This document shows positions 22,945 through 30,159 of a stretch of DNA of 30,159 nt, one piece after another. A model generated the notes under the pieces. That model saw only the letters and a list, made by a program, of their open reading frames with translations, did no database searches and was not told the DNA's origin. The position numbers were made by a program, and so were the translations under genes. This DNA is from DATIXD01 sp035518875 (GTDB lineage: Bacteria; Pseudomonadota; Gammaproteobacteria; Methylococcales; Methylococcaceae). Each line of letters starts with the position of its first letter. Position 1 is the stretch's first letter. The DNA lies in NCBI GenBank assembly GCA_035518875.1, contig DATIXD010000024.1:1-30159 (forward strand). Reading direction: 5' to 3'.

Positions 22945-24453
22945 CTACACCGCGTTGTGCAGTTCGATGATGGAGGTTTCGCCATGGCGTTTGGTCTTGG
23001 CCTGATCGGAGCGGTGTAACCCCAAGTGGTCGAGATAATCCTGATTGATGTCGCCGGTGACATATTCATTGTTGAAGCAGGAGGTGTCGAAGTGCCGGAT
23101 GTTGGGATTGCCCTTCTGCACGGCCGTGATCAGGTCTTCCAGGTCTTGGTAAATCAGCCAGTCCGCACCCAGCTCCCGCTGCACTTCCGCCTCGGTGCGG
23201 CCATGGGCGATCAACTCGTGGGCGGCCGGCATGTCGATTCCGTAGACATTGGGATAACGCACCGGCGGCGAGGCCGAGGCGAAATACACCTTGGCTGCAC
23301 CGGCATCGCGCGCCATCTGGATAATCTGCATGGACGTCGTGCCGCGCACGATGGAATCATCCACCAGCAGCACATTCTTTCCCCTGAACTCCAGATCGAT
23401 GGCATTCAGCTTCTGACGCACAGACTTTTCCCGCATTTGCTGGCCGGGCATGATGAACGTCCGCCCGATATAACGGTTCTTGATGAAGCCTTCGCGGTAC
23501 TTTACGCCAATGCGGTTGGCCAGCTGCAGCGCGGTGGTCCGGCTGGTGTCCGGAATCGGAATCACCACGTCGATGTCGTGATCGGGACGCTCGCGCAGGA
23601 TCTTGGCCGCCAGCTTGTTGCCCATGCGCATGCGCGCCTTGTAGACCGAGATATCGTCGATGATGGAGTCGGGGCGGGCGAAATAGACGAACTCGAAGAT
23701 GCACGGTGAATGCAGAGTCTTCTCGGCGCACCGCCGCGTATGCAGCCTGCCGTTCTTTTCGATCACCACTGCCTCGCCCGGTTGAATGTCCCGGATTAGT
23801 TTGAAGCCGAGCACGTCGAGCGCCACGCTCTCCGAGGCGATCACGTAATCTACGCCCCGCTCCGTACGCCGCTCGCCGTACACCAGCGGACGGATGCCGT
23901 AGGGGTCGCGGAAGCCGATGATGCCAAAACCGGTGATCATGGCGACGACCGCATAAGCGCCTCGACAGCGGCGATGGACGCCGGCGACCGCCTGGAACAC
24001 GTCGTCGGCATCCACGCGCAGTTTGCCCAGTACTTGCAATTCGTGGGCGAAGACGTTCAGGAGGACTTCGGAATCAGAATCCGTGTTGATGTGGCGTTGA
24101 TCCTCGACGAACAGATCATGCTTGAGCGCCTGAGCGTTGGTCAGATTGCCGTTGTGCGCCAGCGTGATGCCATAGGGCGAATTCACGTAAAATGGCTGGG
24201 CTTCGTCAGAAGTGGTGCAACCGGCCGTGGGATAGCGCACATGGCCGATGCCCATCTTCCCGGTCAGGCTGCGCATGTGGCGAGTATGAAACACGTCCCG
24301 CACCAGACCGCTATCCTTCCTGAGATTCATTCGCCCGCCCTCGCAGGTGACGATCCCCGCGGCATCCTGGCCCCGGTGCTGCAAGACCGTCAGCGCCTCA
24401 TAGAGTTCCTGATTCACGTCTTCGCTGGAGACGATGCCGGCAATGCCACACAT
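22945..24453 (-). CDS. purF: amidophosphoribosyltransferase
   Basis: A 502-residue enzyme of the first committed step of purine synthesis: PRPP + glutamine gives phosphoribosylamine. It starts MCGIAGIVS, so the nucleophile Cys2 is exposed by Met removal and there is no propeptide; this is the Escherichia coli type. The glutaminase domain (1-235) has IGHVRYPTAG and the LAHNGNLTNA segment. The phosphoribosyltransferase domain has the PRPP loop NVLLVDDSIVRGTTS. It begins 25 bases after cvpA, the conserved cvpA-purF pair. Confidence 0.96.
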   Translation of the reverse strand: MCGIAGIVSSEDVNQELYEALTVLQHRGQDAAGIVTCEGGRMNLRKDSGLVRDVFHTRHMRSLTGKMGIGHVRYPTAGCTTSDEAQPFYVNSPYGITLAHNGNLTNAQALKHDLFVEDQRHINTDSDSEVLLNVFAHELQVLGKLRVDADDVFQAVAGVHRRCRGAYAVVAMITGFGIIGFRDPYGIRPLVYGERRTERGVDYVIASESVALDVLGFKLIRDIQPGEAVVIEKNGRLHTRRCAEKTLHSPCIFEFVYFARPDSIIDDISVYKARMRMGNKLAAKILRERPDHDIDVVIPIPDTSRTTALQLANRIGVKYREGFIKNRYIGRTFIMPGQQMREKSVRQKLNAIDLEFRGKNVLLVDDSIVRGTTSMQIIQMARDAGAAKVYFASASPPVRYPNVYGIDMPAAHELIAHGRTEAEVQRELGADWLIYQDLEDLITAVQKGNPNIRHFDTSCFNNEYVTGDINQDYLDHLGLHRSDQAKTKRHGETSIIELHNAV

Positions 24454-24478
24454 GGATTGGGTTACCTTCTTGCTGAAA

Positions 24479-24979
24479 CTAACGGTACTTCACATAGCTG
24501 GCGAGACCCGTCGGAAGCTGATCGCGCAGCCACAAAGCCAGGGATTGAAACGGCGGAATCAGTTGGGATTGTCTCCACCAGGGGTCTTGGGGAAGCGGCG
24601 TCACGCCGGCGAGCAGCACCAGCACGGCGGCGATCAACATGCCGCGGGCGACGCCGAAAATCAGCCCGGCCAGACGGTCGGTTCCGCTCAGGCCGGTGGA
24701 ATCGACCAGTTTTCCCAACAAAAAACCGAGCAGCCCGCCCAAAATCAAAGTGACGATAAACAGGATCAAGAATGAGACAACCATCCGCGCCGAGGGAAGC
24801 GCAATCAAGGGCTCCAGATAAACCGAGAAATCGCGGCCGAAGCGCAACCCCAGCCAGATGGACACGCCCCAGAGCGTCAGCGAAAACACCTCGCGGATCA
24901 ATCCGCGCACCAGCCCGATCAACGCGGAAATCCCGATGAGGCCGATGAGGCAGTAATCCACCCAGATCAAGGAAGTCAT
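24479..24979 (-). CDS. cvpA: CvpA family membrane protein
   Basis: A 166-residue inner-membrane protein with four predicted helices (CLIGLIGISALIGLVRGLIR, SLTLWGVSIWLGLRF, VVSFLILFIVTLILGGLLGF, GMLIAAVLVLLAGV). The family was named for colicin V production in Escherichia coli; its molecular role is unclear and is linked to envelope stress. The conserved DxxxxxxxxxS...RG(L/F)xRE pattern near the start (RGLIREVFSL) is present. Directly upstream of purF, as in most gammaproteobacteria. Confidence 0.92.
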   Translation of the reverse strand: MTSLIWVDYCLIGLIGISALIGLVRGLIREVFSLTLWGVSIWLGLRFGRDFSVYLEPLIALPSARMVVSFLILFIVTLILGGLLGFLLGKLVDSTGLSGTDRLAGLIFGVARGMLIAAVLVLLAGVTPLPQDPWWRQSQLIPPFQSLALWLRDQLPTGLASYVKYR

Positions 24980-25034
24980 ATTCGCGCTCGCAGCGCGCTT
25001 GTGAGTTTAACAGAACTCCACATGCGGCACTTCG

Positions 25035-25991
25035 TCAATGGTGGGGAACCACAATACCCCGGATGCCGAGCTGCGCCTCGATTTGTTGTTGCATTTGTTC
25101 GGCCCGCCCGCGTTCCAATTCGGGCCCGACCTGGACGCGGTAAACCGAACCGGTTTTCCCCGGAACCGCTTCGACAAAGGCCGCGAATTTGGCCTGTCGA
25201 AGCTTCTCCGCCAAGGTCCGCGCGTTCCCCTCGGCGGTGAAACTGCCCGTTTGGACGACCCATGCAGCGAGATCACCAGCGGGTTCCGCAGCGGGCGCAG
25301 ACTTGCCCGGCCGAGCACTCGGGGGCGCGGGTTGGAGCGGCTCCGCTTGGACCAGCGGGGCGCCAGCGGAGGCTTTCCCCGGCTTGACGCTGGCCGAACC
25401 GGACTTGGCCTGTTCGATCGGCTCCGGTTTTCTGACCGGCGCTTCCACCGCCTTCGGGGGCGTGACCGTCGCCGGTTTCGGTTTAGGGGGTGTTGCCTGG
25501 ACCGCCTGCGTCTTGGCTTTTTTCGACTCCTTGGCCTTTTGCTCGGCGAGTTCGGCCTTTCCCGGTTTCTCGGGCTGCTTCGCCGCAGGCTTGACCGGCT
25601 CGTCGAAGGGACTCTCGACAGGCTTCAGCGGTTTCTCCGGGACCGGCTCGAACTGCTCCTCCTCGACGGGTGCTTCGAAGCCCTGCTCGCCTTCGGCAGG
25701 TAGCGCCTTAGCCTGGGCCGTTTCACCAGCCTTTTGCACGGGCTCGTCGGTAAGCGGAATGATTTTATAGCCGGACTCGGAGCTGTTTCCGGTTTCCTTG
25801 GGCGCGACATCCGCCGCAGACTTCGGCAGATCGATCGCTTTTTCCTCAAACGCCTCCGGAATCGGTGGTACCCCATCGGAAACCGTACCCGGCTGTTGAT
25901 CGGCTTTGTCGAACAGCATCGGCACAAAAATGACGATCAGGGAAACGATGATCGTCACCCCGATCAGACGCTGCTTTAATTGCTGCTCCAT
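25035..25991 (-). CDS. dedD: SPOR-domain protein, DedD-like
   Basis: A 318-residue inner-membrane protein. It has a short cytoplasmic N terminus (MEQQLKQRLIG), a single membrane helix (VTIIVSLIVIFVPMLF), a long periplasmic linker rich in Pro, Lys, Ala and Glu (about 30-240) and a C-terminal SPOR domain (WVVQTGSFTAEGNARTLAEK, then VYRVQVGPELERGRAEQMQQ). SPOR domains bind denuded glycan at the septum, so it is expected at the division site. The linker is longer than in Escherichia coli DedD (about 220 residues in total). ATG 25991 is used; the frame extends only one TTG codon further. Confidence 0.88.
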   Translation of the reverse strand: MEQQLKQRLIGVTIIVSLIVIFVPMLFDKADQQPGTVSDGVPPIPEAFEEKAIDLPKSAADVAPKETGNSSESGYKIIPLTDEPVQKAGETAQAKALPAEGEQGFEAPVEEEQFEPVPEKPLKPVESPFDEPVKPAAKQPEKPGKAELAEQKAKESKKAKTQAVQATPPKPKPATVTPPKAVEAPVRKPEPIEQAKSGSASVKPGKASAGAPLVQAEPLQPAPPSARPGKSAPAAEPAGDLAAWVVQTGSFTAEGNARTLAEKLRQAKFAAFVEAVPGKTGSVYRVQVGPELERGRAEQMQQQIEAQLGIRGIVVPHH

Positions 25992-26011
25992 CAATGTTTA
26001 CCTCGGAAAAA

Positions 26012-27274
26012 TCAAGCGATTTGAGCCAAAAACTCGGAAACTAGAAAAAATGAACCAAAAACCACGATCAGGTCGCCATTCTGCGCGTTTCCTCGAGCGG
26101 CCGCAAATGCCGCCGAGGCATCAGCAAAACCGCCCATCACCGCATGGACACCCAACTCGCGCAGGAGTTCGGTCAATTGCGATTCGGCAGCGGCGCGGGG
26201 CATTTTCAAAGGCGCGAGATACCAGCGGTCGATAAGCCGCTTGATGTGGTTGACGACGCCGACGATGTCCTTGTCCCGCATGATGGCGAAAACCGCATGA
26301 ATACGCCGGGTGGGAAACTGCCGGCTCAAATGCTCAGCCAGGATTCTCACCGCCTGTGGGTTGTGTGCCACATCCAAAAGAACCGGCACGGCACCGTCGA
26401 TGTACTGAAACCGTCCGGCGAGCCGCACCGACGCCAGCCCCTTGCGAATGGCGGCCTCCGAAACCGGCCGCCGGTCGTCGATCGCGTGAAGCAACTGAAG
26501 TACGGCGGCGGCGTTCAGCAGTTGATGCTCGCCTTTGAGATAGGGAAAAGGCAAATCCTGCAAGCAATTGTCCGGACCGCGCCAAGTCCAGCCGGCGCCT
26601 GATTTTTCATAGCCGAACTCACGCCCCTGACAAGCCAAGACGATGCCACTGTCCTTGGCATAAGCCAGCAGTGCCTGCGGCGGATCAGGATCGCCGATGA
26701 CAGCTGGCTTGTCGCGACGGAAAATACCCCCCTTCTCCAACCCGATGGCGTCGCGCGTATCGCCCAGCCAATCCTGATGGTCGATGTCAATGCTGGCGAT
26801 CAGCGCGGCGTCGGCATCGATCAGATTTACCGCGTCCAGGCGGCCGCCAAGGCCGACCTCTAGGATTTGGAGATCGAGATCGGCCTTGGAAAAGAGATCC
26901 AGCGCGGCCAGGGTCCCGAATTCAAAGAAACTCAGCGTGGTGTCGCCGCGCACCCGCTCGATGCGGGCGAATGCCTCGCAGATCAGGGCGTCGGCGACAC
27001 ACTCGCCATCGATCCGCATGCGCTCGTTGTAGCGCAGAAGATGAGGCGAAGTGTAGGTTCCCACCCGATAGCCCTGGGCCCGCAGGATGGCGTCCAGCAT
27101 CGCGACGCAGGAGCCTTTGCCGTTGGTCCCGCCGACCGTGATCGTGAACGGGATTTCGGCCTCGGGAAGAAGCGCGCGGAACACCTTTCCGACGCGCGCG
27201 AGCCCCAGATCGATGGACTTGGGATGCAGCGTCTCTTGCCAAACCAGCCACTGGTCCAGCGTGGGAAAGCGCAT
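26012..27274 (-). CDS. folC: bifunctional dihydrofolate/folylpolyglutamate synthase
   Basis: A 420-residue cytosolic ligase of the Mur ligase superfamily. It adds Glu to dihydropteroate and to folates using ATP. The P-loop is ITVGGTNGKGSC (Gly49-Ser55), followed by YTSPHLLRYNERMRIDG, and the C-terminal domain has DVAHNPQAVRILAEHL. Length is standard. The ATG lies three bases after the accD stop, so translation is coupled, and dedD follows at 20 bases; this accD-folC-dedD order is conserved in gammaproteobacteria. Confidence 0.95.
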   Translation of the reverse strand: MRFPTLDQWLVWQETLHPKSIDLGLARVGKVFRALLPEAEIPFTITVGGTNGKGSCVAMLDAILRAQGYRVGTYTSPHLLRYNERMRIDGECVADALICEAFARIERVRGDTTLSFFEFGTLAALDLFSKADLDLQILEVGLGGRLDAVNLIDADAALIASIDIDHQDWLGDTRDAIGLEKGGIFRRDKPAVIGDPDPPQALLAYAKDSGIVLACQGREFGYEKSGAGWTWRGPDNCLQDLPFPYLKGEHQLLNAAAVLQLLHAIDDRRPVSEAAIRKGLASVRLAGRFQYIDGAVPVLLDVAHNPQAVRILAEHLSRQFPTRRIHAVFAIMRDKDIVGVVNHIKRLIDRWYLAPLKMPRAAAESQLTELLRELGVHAVMGGFADASAAFAAARGNAQNGDLIVVFGSFFLVSEFLAQIA

Positions 27275-27277
27275 GGA

Positions 27278-28195
27278 TCAACCCGCGCCGAGTTCTTCCG
27301 CTTCGGCGGCGATGGCATCTTCCATGCCGGCCGACAATGCAGGCTCTTCATGCAAGAGCATCGCCAGGATGCCGGCAATCTTGTCGCGCATTTCGCGGCG
27401 GTCGACGATCATGTCGATGGCCCCGTGTTCCAGCAGGAATTCGCTGCGCTGAAAACCTTCCGGCAATTTCTCGCGCACGGTTTGCTCGATGACGCGCGGT
27501 CCGGCAAAACCGATCAGCGCGCCCGGTTCGCCGATGTTGACGTCCCCCAGCATGGCAAGGCTGGCCGACACGCCGCCCATGGTCGGATCGGTCAGCACCG
27601 AAATGAACGGGATGCCCGCGTCCGCAAGCCTCGCCAGCGCCGCGCTGGTCTTGGCCATCTGAAAAAGCGACAGCAGGGATTCCTGCATGCGCGCGCCACC
27701 ACTGGCGGAAAACGCAATCAGCGGGATGCGTTGTTCCAGGCACAGATTGACGCCGCGCACGAAACGCTCTCCGACCACCGAACCCATCGACCCGGCCATG
27801 AACTCGAAATTGAACGCTGCGGCAACCAGGGGCCGCCCCTTCAAGAGGCCGCGAGCCACGATCAGGGCGTCCTTCTCGCCCGTCGCCTTTTGGGCCTGGC
27901 TCAGCCGGTCCTTGTATTTCTTGCTGTCCTTGAATTTCAACGGATCGAGGGGGCTCAACTCCTCCCCGATCTCCTGGTGGTTACCGTTGTCGAGAAAAAC
28001 GGACAAGCGCTTGCGGCCACAAATACGCAGGTGATGGCTGCACTTCGGGCAGACGTCCAGATTCCGTTCCAGCTCGGCCTTGTACAGGATGGCGTTGCAG
28101 CTGGGACATTTGCACCACAAGCCCTCTGGCACGGCGCTTTTCGTGGATGCCTCGGTGCGTATCTTAGACAGCACCTTTTTGTGAAACCAACTCAA
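27278..28195 (-). CDS. accD: acetyl-CoA carboxylase carboxyltransferase subunit beta
   Basis: A 305-residue subunit that, with AccA, transfers the carboxyl group from biotin to acetyl-CoA to give malonyl-CoA for fatty acid synthesis. The N-terminal zinc ribbon is complete: Cys30, Cys33, Cys49 and Cys52 (CPSC and CPKC). The crotonase-type core shows GFAGPRVIEQTVREKLPEGF and SGGARMQESLLSLFQMAKTS. The start codon is TTG, supported by GGGAG eight bases upstream and by MSW at the N terminus, as in the Escherichia coli protein. Confidence 0.95.
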   Translation of the reverse strand: MSWFHKKVLSKIRTEASTKSAVPEGLWCKCPSCNAILYKAELERNLDVCPKCSHHLRICGRKRLSVFLDNGNHQEIGEELSPLDPLKFKDSKKYKDRLSQAQKATGEKDALIVARGLLKGRPLVAAAFNFEFMAGSMGSVVGERFVRGVNLCLEQRIPLIAFSASGGARMQESLLSLFQMAKTSAALARLADAGIPFISVLTDPTMGGVSASLAMLGDVNIGEPGALIGFAGPRVIEQTVREKLPEGFQRSEFLLEHGAIDMIVDRREMRDKIAGILAMLLHEEPALSAGMEDAIAAEAEELGAG

Positions 28196-28219
28196 ATTCG
28201 TTTCTCCCTAAGCCTTACC

Positions 28220-29023
28220 TCAGGCGTCCATCGCGGCGCGCATGGAACGGAGCGTGGCGGTGATGTCGGCCAGGGCTTGTGCGGTATTGTCAGCGCTCTG
28301 CTCGATCTTGCCGACCAGGGCACTGCCGACGACCACCGCATCGGCCAGCCGGGAAACCGCTTTGGCGGTCTCGGCATTCTTCACGCCGAAACCCACGCCG
28401 ATGGGCAAATCGGTGAGATGCCTGATCTCGGCCAGTTTCCGCTCGACGTCGCCCAAGTCCAGATGCGACGCGCCGGTCACGCCTTTCAGCGAGACATAGT
28501 AAAGATAACCGCGCCCCAGCTTAGCCATTTTCCGGATGCGCGCCTCGGTGCTGTTGGGCGCCAGCAGGAAAATCGGATCGATACCGGCATCGGCCAAAAG
28601 GGGCATCAAGTCGGCGGACTCTTCCGGCGGCAGGTCGACGGTCAGCACACCGTCAACGCCGGCATCCCGCGCCTTTTCGACGAACGCCCGGTAACCCATG
28701 CACTCGATGGGATTGAGATAACCCATCAGGACGATGGGGGTTTCCGCATCGCTCTGCCGAAACGCTTTTACCATCTCCAGCACGCGGCGCAGGCTGGTCT
28801 TGTGGATCAGCGCCCGCTCGCTGGCTCTCTGTATCACCGGCCCGTCGGCCATGGGATCGGAAAAGGGCACGCCCAGTTCGATGATGTCCGCTCCGGCTTC
28901 GACCATGGCATGCATGGCCGGCACCGTGAAGGCAGGGTTGGGGTCGCCGGCGGTGATGAACGGGATCAATGCCTTGCGCCCTGCTTGCTTGAGGGCTTGG
29001 AATTTCGAGGGAAGACGGCTCAC
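28220..29023 (-). CDS. trpA: tryptophan synthase alpha chain
   Basis: A 267-residue TIM-barrel subunit that cleaves indole-3-glycerol phosphate to indole and glyceraldehyde 3-phosphate, the indole passing through the tunnel to TrpB. Catalytic Glu49 and Asp60 stand at exactly the Salmonella numbers in IIELGVPFSDPMADGPVIQ, and the phosphate-binding GVGFGVKNAE and VVGSALV segments are present. The start is GTG, overlapping the trpB stop by four bases (GTGA), which indicates coupled translation. Confidence 0.96.
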   Translation of the reverse strand: MSRLPSKFQALKQAGRKALIPFITAGDPNPAFTVPAMHAMVEAGADIIELGVPFSDPMADGPVIQRASERALIHKTSLRRVLEMVKAFRQSDAETPIVLMGYLNPIECMGYRAFVEKARDAGVDGVLTVDLPPEESADLMPLLADAGIDPIFLLAPNSTEARIRKMAKLGRGYLYYVSLKGVTGASHLDLGDVERKLAEIRHLTDLPIGVGFGVKNAETAKAVSRLADAVVVGSALVGKIEQSADNTAQALADITATLRSMRAAMDA

Positions 29024-30159
29024 AATGTGATTCCTTCGCGCGCGGCTATGGTGTTGATGTCTTTATCGCCGCGGCCGGACAGGTTGATGAGGATCTGCTG
29101 ATCGGGCCCCATGAGGGGTGCCAGCTTCATCGCATAGGCCACGGCATGGCTGGATTCCAACGCCGGGATGATGCCTTCCAACCGGGTCAGGGTGTGAAAA
29201 CCCTCCATCGCCTCGTCATCGGTGATGCTCACATAGTTCGCGCGACCTGAGTCCTTCAGCCATGCGTGTTCGGGGCCGACGCCGGGATAGTCAAGACCTG
29301 CGGAGATGGAATGGGTCTCGATGATCTCGCCGTCCTCGTCTTCCATCAGATAGGTACGGTTGCCGTGTAGCACACCGGGACGGCCGGCGCTCAAAGGCGC
29401 GGAATGACGACCCGTCTCGATACCGTCGCCCGCTGCCTCGACGCCATACAGCATCACCTCGCGGTCATCGATGAAGGGATAGAACAGACCGATGGCATTG
29501 GAACCACCGCCCACGCACGCGATGAGGGCATCCGGCGGGCGGCCGGTCATCTCCTGCATCTGCTGTTTCGCTTCGCGCCCGATGACGGCCTGAAAGTCGC
29601 GCACCATCGCCGGATACGGGTGCGGACCCGCTACCGTACCGATGATGTAAAAGGTATCGTCCACATTGGTGACCCAGTCGCGCATGGCTTCGTTGAGGGC
29701 ATCCTTTAGGGTCTTCGACCCCGAATCGACGGCAACCACTTGCGCCCCCAAAAGCTTCATGCGAAGAACATTGGGCGCCTGCCGCTGTACATCCACGGCC
29801 CCCATGTAAACCACGCATTCCATCCCCAGCCTCGCAGCCACCGTAGCGGTGGCGACACCATGCTGACCGGCGCCGGTTTCGGCGATGACGCGCCGCTTGC
29901 CCATGCGCTTGGCCAGCAGCGCCTGGCCCACGGTGTTGTTGACCTTGTGGGCGCCGGTGTGATTCAGATCCTCACGTTTGAGGAAAATGTGCGCCCCGCC
30001 CAACTCGCGGCTCAATCGCTCGGCGTGATAAACCGGGCTGGGCCTGCCGACGTAATGCTTGAGATCGTAATCCAGTTCGGCCAGGAAATCCGGATCCTTC
30101 AGGTAGCGATGATAAGCCTCGTTCAACTCCTGGATCGGTAGCATCAGGGTCTCGGCCAC
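29020..30159 (-). CDS. trpB: tryptophan synthase beta chain (5' end outside the window)
   Basis: The C-terminal 379 or 380 residues of the PLP enzyme that joins indole and serine to make tryptophan. The PLP lysine is in LNHTGAHKVNNTVGQ, the phosphate-binding loop is CVGGGSNAIG, and the monovalent-cation region and LSGRGDKDI end are normal. The frame is open to the window edge. The last codon, GTG, is more likely an internal Val (family sequence FVAETLMP) than a start, since the PLP lysine stands 15 positions earlier than in Salmonella. About 15-20 N-terminal residues are therefore missing. The gene is not damaged; it is only cut by the window. Confidence 0.95.
   Translation of the reverse strand: MAETLMLPIQELNEAYHRYLKDPDFLAELDYDLKHYVGRPSPVYHAERLSRELGGAHIFLKREDLNHTGAHKVNNTVGQALLAKRMGKRRVIAETGAGQHGVATATVAARLGMECVVYMGAVDVQRQAPNVLRMKLLGAQVVAVDSGSKTLKDALNEAMRDWVTNVDDTFYIIGTVAGPHPYPAMVRDFQAVIGREAKQQMQEMTGRPPDALIACVGGGSNAIGLFYPFIDDREVMLYGVEAAGDGIETGRHSAPLSAGRPGVLHGNRTYLMEDEDGEIIETHSISAGLDYPGVGPEHAWLKDSGRANYVSITDDEAMEGFHTLTRLEGIIPALESSHAVAYAMKLAPLMGPDQQILINLSGRGDKDINTIAAREGITL

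Noticed and set aside
25275..25900. Repetitive-looking Pro/Lys/Ala-rich coding in dedD
   Set aside because: It is a low-complexity periplasmic linker of a SPOR protein, not a tandem repeat or a CRISPR array.
26867..29101. A 744-codon open frame on the plus strand
   Set aside because: It runs antisense to folC, accD and trpA, which have complete family motifs. Its translation is Arg-, His- and Gly-rich without a recognisable domain; such frames arise from codon bias in high-GC genes.
1..30159. tRNA, rRNA, CRISPR array, insertion sequence, phage or toxin-antitoxin genes
   Set aside because: None was recognised by reading the sequence. Folding and database searches could not be run, so short RNAs may be missed.

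Overview
The window looks like chromosomal DNA of a motile gammaproteobacterium, plausibly a methylotroph or methanotroph related to the Methylococcales. Two things suggest this. The gene order trpB-trpA-accD-folC-dedD-cvpA-purF-metZ is typical of Gammaproteobacteria. A periplasmic methanethiol oxidase (SBP56/MtoX) lies beside its SCO and MauG partners, a context described in methylotrophs. No methane oxidation gene is present, so the genus is an inference.

Layout. (1) 1-1122: a lone HDOD-domain gene with a structured leader and a Rho-independent terminator. (2) 1121-11379, minus strand: the complete flagellar rod, hook and ring operon flgBCDEFGHIJKL, led by a sigma-54-type promoter, with a sigma-28-type promoter in front of flgKL. 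(3) 11592-13961, plus strand: flgA with a divergent sigma-54-type promoter, then flgM-flgN-ycgR-like behind a consensus sigma-28 promoter. (4) 14036-18516, plus strand: a TetR regulator of NemR type, a DUF4242 protein, periplasmic methanethiol oxidase and one polypeptide joining an SCO copper-chaperone domain to a di-haem MauG domain. Two identical 14-bp palindromes bracket the regulator. (5) 18699-20179, plus strand: a TauC/SsuC-type permease and its ATPase, without a binding protein. (6) 20225-30159, minus strand: ugd, metZ, purF, cvpA, dedD, folC, accD, trpA and the 5'-truncated trpB.

How the parts work together. The flagellar block shows the usual hierarchy: sigma-54 for the hook-basal body genes, and sigma-28 for the late genes flgKL and flgMN. 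A c-di-GMP receptor (YcgR-like) rides on the flgMN transcript. The methanethiol block is the most interesting part. MtoX oxidises methanethiol to formaldehyde, H2S and H2O2. The SCO-MauG fusion is a good candidate for a one-chain maturation factor (copper delivery plus oxidative modification). The TetR repressor carries a Cys/Lys pair at the spacing of the NemR redox switch, so it may sense MtoX products. The minus-strand housekeeping block is ordinary.
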